Under the pieces are notes generated by a model that was given only the letters and a program-made list of their open reading frames with translations, had not been told where the DNA came from and did not search any database. The position numbers and the translations under genes were made by a program. Shown one piece after another: positions 1 to 8,328 of a DNA stretch of 49,136 bases (position 1 is its first letter; each line of letters begins with the position of its first letter). The stretch comes from Paenibacillus tyrphae (GTDB lineage: Bacteria > Bacillota > Bacilli > Paenibacillales > NBRC-103111). Location of the stretch: contig NZ_BSDJ01000046.1 of assembly GCF_027925525.1 (NCBI RefSeq), positions 1-49,136 of the forward strand. Direction: 5' to 3'.

Positions 1-432
1 GTAGGAGATGTGAACGGGGACGGCAAAGCAGATGCGATTGTCTATTTCAATGGGGAATGGTGGGTATCGTTGTCTAACGGTAATGGATTTAACGCCTATA
101 AAAAATGGGTCGAAGGCCATGGAGTCGGTTCGCAGACGCAAATGGTAGGAGATGTGAACGGGGACGGCAAAGCAGATGCGATTGTTTATTTCAATGGGGA
201 ATGGTGGGTATCCCTGTCCAACGGTAATGGATTTAATGCTTATAAAAAATGGGTTGAAGGCCATGGAGTCGGTTCGCAGGTGCAAATGGTAGGAGACGTG
301 AACGGGGATGGTAAAGCAGATGCGATTGTTTACTTCAATGGGGAATGGTGGGTGTCGTTGTCTAATGGCAACGGATTTAATGCATACACCAATTGGTTAA
401 AGGATGATGCTAGACTTTACAATGGACATTGA
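1..432 (+). CDS. FG-GAP/VCBS repeat protein, C-terminal fragment
   Basis: This is the 3' end of a gene whose start lies outside the window; the frame is open from base 1 and stops with TGA at 430-432. Three 48-residue repeats are visible, each opening with VGDVNGDGKADA, the DxNxDGxxD calcium-binding loop typical of FG-GAP/VCBS beta-propeller blades, and continuing with a Trp-rich EWWVSL stretch. The last repeat diverges into a short tail ending DDARLYNGH. Proteins of this type are usually secreted and bind carbohydrate or surface ligands, but no catalytic domain is visible here, so the function is unknown. The family call is firm; the role is not. Confidence 0.75.
   Translation, partial: VGDVNGDGKADAIVYFNGEWWVSLSNGNGFNAYKKWVEGHGVGSQTQMVGDVNGDGKADAIVYFNGEWWVSLSNGNGFNAYKKWVEGHGVGSQVQMVGDVNGDGKADAIVYFNGEWWVSLSNGNGFNAYTNWLKDDARLYNGH
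1..432 (+). repeat. Three tandem 144-bp in-gene repeats
   Basis: Units begin at 1, 145 and 289, each with the codons for VGDVNGDGKA. They are almost identical at the protein level and differ mainly at synonymous positions (for example GTC/GTT and TTT/TTC in the IVYF stretch). The exact 144-bp period keeps the frame, so copy number could vary without breaking the protein. Confidence 0.9.
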
Positions 433-596
433 GAATAACTAGCTGCACGTCATTTTGATGATGTGATATAATTGAGTTCCACCGTCCATCTGCTTCTGCC
501 GCTAGGTGGGGGCAACTGAGAACGATATTTTTCGGTATCAAAAGGCAAAATGGGGAACGACCAAACAACAATACGCCACGTTGCCGTCGTATAAAG

Positions 597-633
597 AAAA
601 GCAGTCCCGGACATCCGTGCCGAGATGCTTTTC
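597..633 (-). terminator. Probable terminator of the butanediol dehydrogenase gene
   Basis: Read on the minus strand, AAAAGCA and TGCTTTT form the outer stem around a GC-rich interior, followed by a short T-rich stretch. It lies 17 bp beyond the stop codon of the minus-strand gene. The interior is imperfect, so this is a moderate call. The rest of 433-650 shows no gene. Confidence 0.45.
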
Positions 634-649
634 GCTAAAAATCCGCTGT

Positions 650-1702
650 TTACAGTTTGGGAGTTACGAGGATTTTCACCTGATTTTTTTCTTTCAACAG
701 CGCCTCAAAGCCATGCTCCACCGCTTCGTCCAGCTTGATTCGCTTCGTAACCAGCTTCTCGGCAGGGAAAAAGCCTTGTTCCATCAAACGGATGACCGCC
801 GGGAATACATTGCGGTACCCGATGATGCCTGTCATGCTCCGCTCCTTCATGACAAGGTGGTTCGGCCGGATCGGCGCTTCTCTTTCGAAGATGCTGACAA
901 TCATGATCTGTCCGGCGACTTTGGTCGACTCGATCGCTTGGGTGAGAACGGGAGGTACTCCGGTCACCTCGAAAGCGATGTCGGCGCCACCGCCTGTTCG
1001 TTTGTGAATCTCTTGAACCACATCGTATTCTTTCGGATCGATGACGATCGCGCCCAGCTCTTCCGCTTTGCGCTTGCGTTCCGGCGAAAGCTCGACGGCG
1101 TAAATTTCCGAGGCCCCGGAAGCCTTCAGTGCCTCGATGACCAGCAGGCCGATCGGGCCGGTACCGAACACGACGGCTTTGTCCCCAACCTTCAGCTGGC
1201 TTGAACGAACGGCGTACAGCGCAACGGCGGATGGTTCGACTAAGGCGCCTTGCTCGTAAGAGACGCTGTCGGGAATTTTATGGACCATGTGTTCATCCAC
1301 GGCTACATATTCAGAGAAGCCGCCGCCACCGCCGGCGAGGCCGAGAAAGCCCATTTTTTCGCAGAGGTTATATTTGCTCTGCTTGCACGAAGGGCATGTC
1401 CCGCACGCGAAGACGGGCTCGACGACGACCCGGTCGCCCACCTTCACCGAGGCGACACCTTCCCCGATCTCGACAACTTGTCCGGAAAATTCATGCCCCA
1501 TCACGATAGGGGCTTTTTCTTTTGTTAGCGGGTGGGCCGTGCTTTCCGGAATAAAAATCGGGCCGGCCACATATTCGTGCAGGTCGCTTCCGCAAATGCC
1601 GCACCATTCCACGCGAATTTTTACTTTTCCTTGGGGCGCTTGTGGTTCCGTAATCGTTTCCAAGCGCAGATCCTTCACACCATGCCATCGTAACGCCTTC
1701 AT
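650..1702 (-). CDS. bdhA: Zinc-dependent (R,R)-2,3-butanediol dehydrogenase
   Basis: A 350-residue medium-chain dehydrogenase. It interconverts acetoin and 2,3-butanediol with NAD(H) in the cytoplasm, a fermentation or overflow step. The N-terminus carries the catalytic zinc motif CGICGSDLHEY and GHEFSG. A four-cysteine structural-zinc lobe (CGTCPSCKQSKYNLC) follows. The Rossmann fold begins near VVFGTGPIGLLVIEAL. The sequence closely resembles my recollection of Bacillus subtilis BdhA (GPIFIP, FLGLAGGGGGFSEYV, YAVELSPER), although the B. subtilis protein as I recall it lacks the four-cysteine lobe. The ATG is preceded by AAGGAG at 1715-1720. The gene is divergent from a LacI-type regulator with an operator-like palindrome in its leader, so repression by that regulator or by CcpA is likely. 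Another sugar or polyol dehydrogenase specificity is possible. Confidence 0.85.
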   Translation of the reverse strand: MKALRWHGVKDLRLETITEPQAPQGKVKIRVEWCGICGSDLHEYVAGPIFIPESTAHPLTKEKAPIVMGHEFSGQVVEIGEGVASVKVGDRVVVEPVFACGTCPSCKQSKYNLCEKMGFLGLAGGGGGFSEYVAVDEHMVHKIPDSVSYEQGALVEPSAVALYAVRSSQLKVGDKAVVFGTGPIGLLVIEALKASGASEIYAVELSPERKRKAEELGAIVIDPKEYDVVQEIHKRTGGGADIAFEVTGVPPVLTQAIESTKVAGQIMIVSIFEREAPIRPNHLVMKERSMTGIIGYRNVFPAVIRLMEQGFFPAEKLVTKRIKLDEAVEHGFEALLKEKNQVKILVTPKL

Positions 1703-1758
1703 GCTTGCATTACATCTCCTTACTGGGTTGAGTAATAAATGAATTTAGCAATAAAATA

Positions 1759-1808
1759 GGAAACGTTTCCGTCAATAAATAATGTCACAAGTTTGATACA
1801 TTTGTCAA
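1759..1808 (-). promoter_or_regulatory. bdhA promoter with LacI/CcpA-type operator
   Basis: The minus strand reads TTGACA (1803-1808), an 18-bp spacer, then CATTAT (1779-1784), a plausible sigma-A promoter. Downstream at 1759-1770 is the perfect palindrome GGAAACGTTTCC, with the central CG typical of LacI-family and cre sites. Its position after the start site would suit a repressor roadblock. Confidence 0.6.
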
Positions 1809-1934
1809 ATTGATTTACGAATGAAGATGGTTTAAGCAGAGGTGACGGCTTAACGTGCTTGCCAATGGCTCGTCACAAATGGCGGCATCGTATGCTATAA
1901 TAAAGAGAGACAAGCGACAACGGTTCGTATCATA

Positions 1935-1946
1935 GAAAACGATTCC
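1935..1946. promoter_or_regulatory. Second operator-like half-palindrome before the LacI-type gene
   Basis: GAAAACGATTCC resembles GGAAACGTTTCC at 1759-1770 with three mismatches and sits 22 bp before the regulator's start codon. It could serve autoregulation. The match is imperfect. Confidence 0.4.
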
Positions 1947-1967
1947 AATCAAGAAAGGACATCGCTC

Positions 1968-3011
1968 TTGACCAGAAAGCAAAAAGTAACGATTGAAGAT
2001 GTGGCGAAGAAAGCGAGGGTGGGGATCGCCACCGTATCGCGCGCCATTAACGATAGCGGCGGGATCAGTCCCAAAACGAAGGCGCAGATCCTGCAGGTGA
2101 TTGAGGAAATGGGCTTCACGCCGAATACTTCGGCGCAAAGCTTGAAGGTGCGGCAAACGTACCAGATTGCCTTGGCCGTGCCGGATATCCGCAATGCGAT
2201 CATTCCCGAAATCGCCTGGTCCGTGGAACAGACGGCGAAACAGCATGGCTACCGCGTCGTGCAGATCAACACGACCGGCAACGCCCGGACTGAGCTTGAA
2301 ACGGTGCGCGAGGTAAAGAAGCTGCATGTGGACGGGCTGATTATTATGCCGCTTGCATATCCCAAAACATTGGTGGAACTGATCAATAAAGCAAGCGTAC
2401 CCGTCTCGATCATCAACTATGGAAAAAAGCTCGACGACCATGTAAAAGCGGACGTCGTCGGCTTGGCCAGCCAGGAAGGCCGCCTCGTGATGGAACATCT
2501 GATCAAAATCGGCCGGACGCGAATCGCATACGCGGGTGCCCCGAAGAACAAAATTGAGGAACGGTATTTTGCCTACGAGCAGTCGCTGCCGCAGGTAGAT
2601 CCTTCCCTCGTTTTTTTCGGCGAGGATTTCTCGTTTGAAACGGGCTTGCGCGCAGCCGATTACTTTTACAGCCTCAAACATATGCCGGATGCCATCTATG
2701 CGGTCAACGACATGGTGGCCATCGGGATTGTGAACCGCTTCAAGGAGTTGGGCATCCGCGTTCCGGAGGATGTGGCGGTCGTGGGCATCGACAACAACTT
2801 GTGGTCGACGGTGACAAGCCCGCAAATCAGCTCGGTCTCGATCATGGGGGATGAAGTGGCCCGCCTGGCTACCGAGCTTTTGCTGAAGCGGATTCGCGAC
2901 CACGGTACCGGGGAATATGAACGGGTGCAGTTCGAGCCTCGGCTCATTGTGCGGGAATCGAGCGTGGCAGTCATTCGCCAGCCCCCTTCCATTACGAAAA
3001 GGGGCAGATGA
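1968..3011 (+). CDS. LacI-family transcriptional regulator
   Basis: A 347-residue DNA-binding regulator. Residues about 6-60 form the LacI helix-turn-helix and hinge helix (VTIEDVAKKARVGIATVSRA). The rest is a periplasmic-binding-protein-like sensor domain with the usual VVGIDNN and RESS near the end. The start is TTG at 1968, preceded by AGAAAGGA; no better in-frame start is seen upstream. It is divergent from the butanediol dehydrogenase, and two operator-like palindromes lie between them, so it probably controls that gene and itself. The effector is unknown. It is less likely to be CcpA itself, because CcpA is not normally divergent from bdhA. Confidence 0.85.
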   Translation: MTRKQKVTIEDVAKKARVGIATVSRAINDSGGISPKTKAQILQVIEEMGFTPNTSAQSLKVRQTYQIALAVPDIRNAIIPEIAWSVEQTAKQHGYRVVQINTTGNARTELETVREVKKLHVDGLIIMPLAYPKTLVELINKASVPVSIINYGKKLDDHVKADVVGLASQEGRLVMEHLIKIGRTRIAYAGAPKNKIEERYFAYEQSLPQVDPSLVFFGEDFSFETGLRAADYFYSLKHMPDAIYAVNDMVAIGIVNRFKELGIRVPEDVAVVGIDNNLWSTVTSPQISSVSIMGDEVARLATELLLKRIRDHGTGEYERVQFEPRLIVRESSVAVIRQPPSITKRGR

Positions 3012-3094
3012 CCGATACGGAAAAAAGGGATGTCGCTTCGTTTTGATCTCCCGAAAGTAGGCTATAATGGGTCTAAAAAAGGAGGTGGCTGACG

Positions 3095-3793
3095 ATGGGA
3101 GAACCGGTCGGATTTTTATACGCGCACCCGGACGATGAAACCTTTTTGAGCGCGTGCCTGATCCGGCAGCTGGCGGATGAAGGGCATGCGCCCGTGCTGC
3201 TGCTGGCGACCAAGGGCGAAGCGGGACAAAAGAACGGCTATGCGGCGCAAGCGACGAAGGAGGAGCTTGCCGTGATCCGGGTCAAGGAGATGGAGAAAGC
3301 CGCCGCGGTGCTGGGCATTGCGGAAGTGGAGCATCTCGGCTTTCCCGACGGAAAGCTGGACACAGTCGACGAGACGCTATTCTTGGATGCGGTCATCGGC
3401 TTCATCAACAAACACCGCTTGAGAATCGTGGTAACGTTTCCGGAGGACGGCGGAAATTTTCATCCCGATCATATGGCGATTTCACGGTTTGCGACAGCGG
3501 CCGTCCTGAGCGGGCGGTGCCCTTCGGTCCAGAAGCTGTACTACATTCGGTCGAAGACGCTGACCGAGCAAGGCTATGAACCGACGCTCGTTATCGATAC
3601 GGAACAAGCATGGAGCGTCAAGGCGGAAGCGCTGCGCGCCCATACGTCCCAGCTTCTCGCGATCGAGAGGTATTTCGGGAATTTGGACGTTTTCCCGGAG
3701 AACCGGCGCTACGAGTCTTTTGTCTTGAACTGGGAACGGGGGCAGCGCTGGCCTTCCAAAACCGAGACAAGCCTATTCGACGGTTTGCTCTAA
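3095..3793 (+). CDS. PIG-L/LmbE-family N-deacetylase
   Basis: A 232-residue zinc-dependent deacetylase of the PIG-L fold. The metal motif AHPDDE lies near residues 10-15 and the second motif HPDH in FHPDHM near residue 128. The family removes acetyl groups from N-acetylglucosamine-containing substrates, including the malate conjugate in bacillithiol synthesis (BshB) and other small thiols or antibiotics. The family assignment is clear but substrate cannot be told from sequence; a BshB2-like role is one possibility. The start is fixed by AAAGGAGG before the ATG. The gene stands alone between the LacI-type regulator and a convergent glycosylase. Confidence 0.8.
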   Translation: MGEPVGFLYAHPDDETFLSACLIRQLADEGHAPVLLLATKGEAGQKNGYAAQATKEELAVIRVKEMEKAAAVLGIAEVEHLGFPDGKLDTVDETLFLDAVIGFINKHRLRIVVTFPEDGGNFHPDHMAISRFATAAVLSGRCPSVQKLYYIRSKTLTEQGYEPTLVIDTEQAWSVKAEALRAHTSQLLAIERYFGNLDVFPENRRYESFVLNWERGQRWPSKTETSLFDGLL

Positions 3794-3819
3794 CCGACGG
3801 TTCGACGGTGAAAAGTAGC

Positions 3820-4479
3820 TCAGCCTGAAACGAGTTCCTCGACCGTTTTGCCTGAATCGACATATCCGCGGTTGACGGCTTCCCATAAGTAGAGGGAGGC
3901 GACGCTGCAATACGGCGACCATTTCTGCGCATGCTGCGCCAAAGGGTTGCCGTCTTTTTTATGTTCCGCCGAATATAGCCATCGGGCCCCTCGCACCAGA
4001 CCCACATCACCCAGAGACAGCACGTTCATTCGCCCTAAAGAAAAGATCAGAAACATTTCCGCTGTCCATTGGCCGATCCCTTTTACCTTGGTTAGCATCT
4101 CAACGACTTCGCGGTCTTCCAGTTGGGGCAGCAGGGTCAGGTCGATTTCCTTATGAAGCAGCTTTGCGCTCAAGTCTTTGATGTAGTTGATTTTGGCGGA
4201 CGATAGTCCGGCGGTTCGGAGCGCTTCAGGATCGACCCGGTCGATCTCCTCGGGAGTGATGGAGGAGACGAGCGATCTTACCCGGCTGTTGATGGTGGCT
4301 GCCGCTTTCACGGAGAGCTGCTGCCCGACAATCGACAGTACCAGCGACTCAAAATGGCTGCTGCGCACGTTGAACGTCACTTCGCCGATGAGGGCGATCA
4401 GAGTGGCCATCTTGGCATCGTTGAGGCAAAGATGACTTATTCGCTCATCGTCCGAATTCAGCGTCATACTGCGGTTCAC
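3820..4479 (-). CDS. DNA-3-methyladenine glycosylase II family (AlkA-like, HhH-GPD)
   Basis: A 219-residue base-excision glycosylase that would remove alkylated purines from DNA. The helix-hairpin-helix is seen at VKGIGQWTAEMFLIFSLGR, followed by SLGDVGL, whose aspartate matches the catalytic Asp of the HhH-GPD family. The N-terminal portion (SLVLSIVGQQLSVKAA) is the usual FxxLVxxIxxQQ segment. It lacks the extra N-terminal domain of E. coli AlkA and has the compact size common in Firmicutes. No cysteines of an Fe-S cluster loop are seen, which argues against an endonuclease III type. It converges with the upstream deacetylase gene. Confidence 0.85.
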   Translation of the reverse strand: MNRSMTLNSDDERISHLCLNDAKMATLIALIGEVTFNVRSSHFESLVLSIVGQQLSVKAAATINSRVRSLVSSITPEEIDRVDPEALRTAGLSSAKINYIKDLSAKLLHKEIDLTLLPQLEDREVVEMLTKVKGIGQWTAEMFLIFSLGRMNVLSLGDVGLVRGARWLYSAEHKKDGNPLAQHAQKWSPYCSVASLYLWEAVNRGYVDSGKTVEELVSG

Positions 4480-4620
4480 GAAGGTTCCCCCTTTTCCATG
4501 GCGCCTGCTTTGTTGGCATCATTATCTCATAAAGTATTTCCCGGGAAAATCTTTGGTCTCCAAATTCATTCCGAACAACTGGGGATTGACAGATGCAGGA
4601 AACCATTTTAAACTGTCAAT

Positions 4621-4645
4621 TGATAATGATAATTATTATCAATTA
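4621..4645. promoter_or_regulatory. Fur box upstream of the iron transporter
   Basis: TGATAATGATAATTATTATC at 4621-4640 is close to the classical Fur consensus GATAATGATAATCATTATC. It overlaps the likely promoter just before the binding-protein gene, so transcription should be repressed by Fur when iron is plentiful. Confidence 0.9.
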
Positions 4646-4670
4646 ATGTACATACTTAGGGGGCTGTATC

Positions 4671-5708
4671 ATGTCACGATCTATGCATCATTTTCTACTG
4701 GTCTTTTGCTGCGTCATGCTATTCATCGCCGGTTGCGGAACGGCGAATACCAATACAGCTTCCGCTCCGAAAGCCGCTTCCGGCACCGACGCCAAGAAGC
4801 CGGAGCAAGCATCGACGCAAGAGCAGGGCAAATCGCAAGATCCGGCGGTTCGAACTATCAACCATCTGCTCGGCACCACAGAGATCAAAGGCACGCCGCA
4901 GCGCATCGTCGCCATCGAATGGTCCGTGGTCGAGGACGTGCTGGCGCTGGGCGTCCAGCCGGTCGGCATTGCCGATATCGAAGGCTACAAAAAATGGGTG
5001 AAGGTGAAGCACGAGCTGTCCCCGGACGTGAAGGATGTCGGCAGCCGGGTCGAGCCGAGTCTGGAGCAAATTTCCGCGCTGAAACCCGATTTGATCATCG
5101 CGACCAACCGTGTCGAAGCCTTCTACGACAAATTAAAAGCGATCGCTCCGACCATCGTGTTCTATCCGAACACGGAAAAGGAGCCGGATGCTTACGCGAT
5201 GATGGAGAAAAATTTCCGGATTGTTGCAGACGCGCTGAACAAGAAGGACGAAGGGGAAAAAGTGCTGAAGGAAGTCGATGCGGCGATTGCTGGTTTGGCC
5301 GAAAAAGTGAAGAAAGCGGGCAAAGCGGACTCCGAATTCATCTTGGTGCAAGCTTTCTCGCTGAAAAAGGCGCCGACGATGCGCATTATGTCGGATAACG
5401 CGATGTCCGCCAAGGTGCTGATCAAGCTGGGGATGAAAAACGCGTTCAAGCCGAAGGGTTACGTCCCGACCTTCGAAGAAGGGGGCGTCGAGCCGCTGCT
5501 TGCCATGAAGAAAGCGAATTTCTTCTACATCGTGCAGGATGACGATAACATTTTCACCAACCAGCTGAAGGAAAATCCGGTATGGAAAAACCTCGATTTC
5601 GTCAAGGAAAACCGGATGTACGCGATGGGCGGCGATACATGGCTGTTCGGCGGACCGCTGTCGGCACAGCTGATCGCTGAAAAAGCGGCGGCGGCGATGA
5701 CCAAATGA
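4671..5708 (+). CDS. Ferric-siderophore ABC transporter, substrate-binding lipoprotein
   Basis: A 345-residue lipoprotein: signal peptide, lipobox FIAGC with the lipidated Cys at about residue 22, then a Thr/Ala/Lys-rich linker and a FecB/FhuD-type class III binding fold (RIVAIEWSVVEDVLALGVQPVGIAD, ISALKPDLIIATN). It would capture a ferric siderophore or ferric citrate outside the cell and deliver it to the permease encoded next. The start is supported by AGGGGGC before the ATG and by the strong Fur box about 25 bp upstream. It overlaps the permease gene by ATGA, indicating translational coupling. Which siderophore is bound cannot be told from sequence. Confidence 0.85.
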   Translation: MSRSMHHFLLVFCCVMLFIAGCGTANTNTASAPKAASGTDAKKPEQASTQEQGKSQDPAVRTINHLLGTTEIKGTPQRIVAIEWSVVEDVLALGVQPVGIADIEGYKKWVKVKHELSPDVKDVGSRVEPSLEQISALKPDLIIATNRVEAFYDKLKAIAPTIVFYPNTEKEPDAYAMMEKNFRIVADALNKKDEGEKVLKEVDAAIAGLAEKVKKAGKADSEFILVQAFSLKKAPTMRIMSDNAMSAKVLIKLGMKNAFKPKGYVPTFEEGGVEPLLAMKKANFFYIVQDDDNIFTNQLKENPVWKNLDFVKENRMYAMGGDTWLFGGPLSAQLIAEKAAAAMTK

Positions 5709-7765
5709 GAACGGAAAGAAGCGGCGTAAACGCTGCTTTCTTTATGCGCGGGTGGGCCCCGCCCGTTCTCGTGTTCGGCGGGGGGGCGGCGCTGCTGCTC
5801 CTGCTCATGGTCGTCCATGTGATGCAGGGGGCCGCCGATCTGACTCCCCGCATGGTGCTTGAAGCGGTCTTCGCTCCGCAGGATACGGCCGAGCACCAGA
5901 TCGTACGGACGCTGCGGCTGCCGCGGGTCGTAGCCGGTATGCTGGCCGGCGGGGCGCTTGCGGTCGCGGGCGTGCTGCTGCAGACGATTACCCGCAACCC
6001 GCTGGCATCGGCCGGTACGCTCGGCATCAACGCGGGCGCCTATTTCGCGGTCGTGGCGGCCACCGTGTTCGCCCCGTCGCTGATGGGCGTCTCGCCGATG
6101 CTGGTGGCGTTCGGCGGTGCCGTTTTTGCTGCGCTGCTGGCCTATTCGCTGGCCGGGGGACTGCGCGCGACGCCGCTGCGCATGACGCTGGCCGGGATGA
6201 TCGTATCGATGGCCGTGTCCGCGATGACTGGCGCGCTGCAGCTGCTGTTCGAAGAGGAAACGAGCGGTTTGTTTCTGTGGGGCAGCGGCACGCTTGTGCA
6301 GAACGACTGGAGCGGCGTCAGCGCCGCCTGGCCTTGGGTTGGGGCTGCCGCCGCGGCAGCCCTGTTTCTCTCCCGCTCGCTCGACCTGCTGCTACTCAGC
6401 GAGGAGACGGCGCAATCGCTCGGTCAGCATGTGGGGCGAATCCGGCTGATCAGTCTGGTTCTGGCGCTGCTGCTTGCCGCGGTGATCGTCAGTATCGTCG
6501 GTCCGGTCGGCTTTGTCGGGCTGCTCGCGCCGCATCTGGTTCGCTTGATCGGGGTGCGCAGCCACAAGCTGCTTCTGCCGGCCTCCTTCTTATGGGGGGC
6601 CGTCATTCTGGTGGCTGCCGACGTCGGCAGCAGGCTGGCCAACAACAGCTCGTACGGCGAGCTTCCGGTAGGCGCCGTGACGGCGCTCATCGGAGGGCCG
6701 TGCCTCGCCTATTTGTCCTACCGGGCGGCGCAAAAGCATCGCGAGGTGCCGAAGCCGTCCGCCTCGTCGCTTGGCACGACGACCCGCTTTCTTCCGTACC
6801 GGGCGCTCCTTGGTCTATTCGCGGTGCTGCTCGTTGCGGTCACGATTCTGGGCATGATCTTCGGCGATGTAAAAGTCCCGCTGCAGGACGTGCTGGCGGC
6901 GGTTCAAGGCCAAGGCCCCGAGCTGGCCCGCTCGATCGTGCTCGACCAGCGGCTGCCCCGGATGCTCGTCGCGGCCTGCGCCGGCGCGGCGCTTGCGGTC
7001 AGCGGCCTGCTGCTGCAGGGGGTCGTGCGCAATCCGATGGCCGACCCATCCATCGTCGGCGTCTCGGCCGGGGCCGGAGTCGGCGCGTTGCTTCTGCTGC
7101 TCGTCTGGCCGGAGCTGCCGATCGCGCTGCTGCCGTTTGCTTCCTTCGCCGGAGCGATCGCCGCGGCGCTGATCGTCTATCTTATCGCCCGCAAAACGGG
7201 CCTGCAGCCGGCCGTGCTGGCGCTCGTCGGGATCGCGGTATCCGCGTGCGGCTCAGCCGTCATTCAGCTCATCGTGGTCCAGACCAAAATGAACGTGGCC
7301 GTGGCGTTAGCCTGGATTTCCGGCAGCACATACGCGCGCGGCTGGGAGGAGCTGGCGCAGCTCGTGGTGTGGCCCGTGCTGCTGCTGCCGCTCGCATGGC
7401 TGATCGGGCGGAGAGTGGACATTTTGGCCTTCGGTCAGGAGGGTGCGGTGGGCCTTGGGGTCAACGTCGAGCAGACGCGGCTGAGAGCGGCGGCGATCGG
7501 CGTGGCGCTGGCGGCCGCGGCTGTATCGATCGTAGGCACGATCGGCTTCGTCGGGCTGATCGCCCCTCATGCGGCACGCCTTCTGATCGGGCACAATCAC
7601 CGCCGGCTCATGCCGCTTGCTGCGCTGCTCGGGGCTGTCCTGCTCGTATTGGCCGACATCGTCGGCCGCAACCTGCTGCCGCCCAAAGAAATTCCATCGG
7701 GCCTAATCGTCTCGCTCCTCGGAGCACCTTATTTTCTATGGCTGATGCGGTCATCACGCAGATAA
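5705..7765 (+). CDS. Fused FecCD-type ferric-siderophore permease (two domains)
   Basis: A 686-residue membrane protein made of two consecutive FecCD/BtuC permease units, roughly residues 10-345 and 355-686. Each half contains the family hallmarks: LRLPRVVAGMLAGGALAVAG / QRLPRMLVAACAGAALAVSG near its start, RNPLASAGTLGINAGA / RNPMADPSIVGVSAGA next, and GFVGLLAPHLVRL / GFVGLIAPHAARL later. In most Firmicutes the two permeases are separate genes; E. coli FhuB is also fused. It probably forms the whole membrane channel for the lipoprotein encoded upstream. No ATPase gene follows, so a shared FhuC/YusV-type ATPase from elsewhere must energise it. Confidence 0.88.
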   Translation: MRTERSGVNAAFFMRGWAPPVLVFGGGAALLLLLMVVHVMQGAADLTPRMVLEAVFAPQDTAEHQIVRTLRLPRVVAGMLAGGALAVAGVLLQTITRNPLASAGTLGINAGAYFAVVAATVFAPSLMGVSPMLVAFGGAVFAALLAYSLAGGLRATPLRMTLAGMIVSMAVSAMTGALQLLFEEETSGLFLWGSGTLVQNDWSGVSAAWPWVGAAAAAALFLSRSLDLLLLSEETAQSLGQHVGRIRLISLVLALLLAAVIVSIVGPVGFVGLLAPHLVRLIGVRSHKLLLPASFLWGAVILVAADVGSRLANNSSYGELPVGAVTALIGGPCLAYLSYRAAQKHREVPKPSASSLGTTTRFLPYRALLGLFAVLLVAVTILGMIFGDVKVPLQDVLAAVQGQGPELARSIVLDQRLPRMLVAACAGAALAVSGLLLQGVVRNPMADPSIVGVSAGAGVGALLLLLVWPELPIALLPFASFAGAIAAALIVYLIARKTGLQPAVLALVGIAVSACGSAVIQLIVVQTKMNVAVALAWISGSTYARGWEELAQLVVWPVLLLPLAWLIGRRVDILAFGQEGAVGLGVNVEQTRLRAAAIGVALAAAAVSIVGTIGFVGLIAPHAARLLIGHNHRRLMPLAALLGAVLLVLADIVGRNLLPPKEIPSGLIVSLLGAPYFLWLMRSSRR

Positions 7766-7856
7766 AATGCGAATGGGATGATGCGACGATTAGTAAGATG
7801 TGAACTGCGACGGTGCAGTGATCCTGACTGCAAATAGGATTTCAGCAAACTCAGGC

Positions 7857-8105
7857 TGCCATTTGGCGGTCCAGAGTGTTGAAAAAGTGGTTCATAAACC
7901 AAATAGAGATACATACGGTGTGGGGTATCCACTGGAGGAGCGATAGCGTTCACCTTTGTCTGCGGGAAATACCCGCTGCCAAGCGGCTTCCAATTAAGAT
8001 TTCCTGCAGACAACAGTGACCGGAAGTGGATACCCCACCTCCTCGTACAGCTCTATTACCTCAATTGACCACCTTCTCAACATAGCTCGTTGCCATTTGG
8101 CAGTC
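7857..8105. repeat. Long imperfect palindrome flanked by 15-bp direct repeats
   Basis: GTGGGGTATCCACT at 7920-7933 is exactly inverted at 8025-8038. Outside it the arms stay partly complementary for about 60 bp (for example GTTGAAAAAGTGGT near 7879 against ACCACCTTCTCAAC near 8061). TGCCATTTGGCGGTC (7857-7871) and TGCCATTTGGCAGTC (8091-8105) are direct repeats at the ends. No ORF in it looks genuine. It may be a small non-coding mobile or repeat element. Between 8106 and 8255 nothing else is recognised. Confidence 0.6.
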
Positions 8106-8255
8106 TGATTTGCGTCTCGCAATGATCCGGCGCTCGTCATGTTTCTTTTGCCCGGGATCTATTTGGGAGCTCTGGATCACCAATTTTTGCCGTACTGCAT
8201 CCTTACGGCGGTAAAGCGTGAAAGTTAAAGAAATACAATTTTACAAAAATAATGG

Positions 8256-8285
8256 TTGACACGTTTGCGGAACGCATGATAAGAT
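8256..8285 (+). promoter_or_regulatory. Promoter of the tRNA/kptA locus
   Basis: TTGACA at 8256-8261 and TAAGAT at 8280-8285, separated by 18 bp, read as a sigma-A promoter. It is the only clear promoter I find before the tRNA array. The upstream ATGG and the ATGATAA around the -10 are shared with the rtcB promoter at 43435. Confidence 0.65.
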
Positions 8286-8328
8286 TTCACCAACTTGATG
8301 AACACAAAAGCGAAGGGAGGTTAGGAAC

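Noticed and set aside
506..1204. Plus-strand ORF opposite bdhA
   Set aside because: It is the antisense shadow of a well-recognised dehydrogenase and has no family resemblance or ribosome binding site.
1815..2903. Long minus-strand ORF opposite the LacI-type gene
   Set aside because: The plus-strand gene has clear HTH and sensor motifs. The minus frame has a His/Arg-rich composition typical of antisense reading in GC-rich DNA.
2983..3004. Terminator after the LacI-type gene
   Set aside because: GCCCCCTT/AAAAGGGGC can pair, but it lies inside the coding end and has no T-run after it, so it is not called.
6277..7803. Long alternative-frame ORF inside the FecCD fusion
   Set aside because: Arg/Ala/Gly-rich out-of-frame reading of a strongly conserved permease gene.
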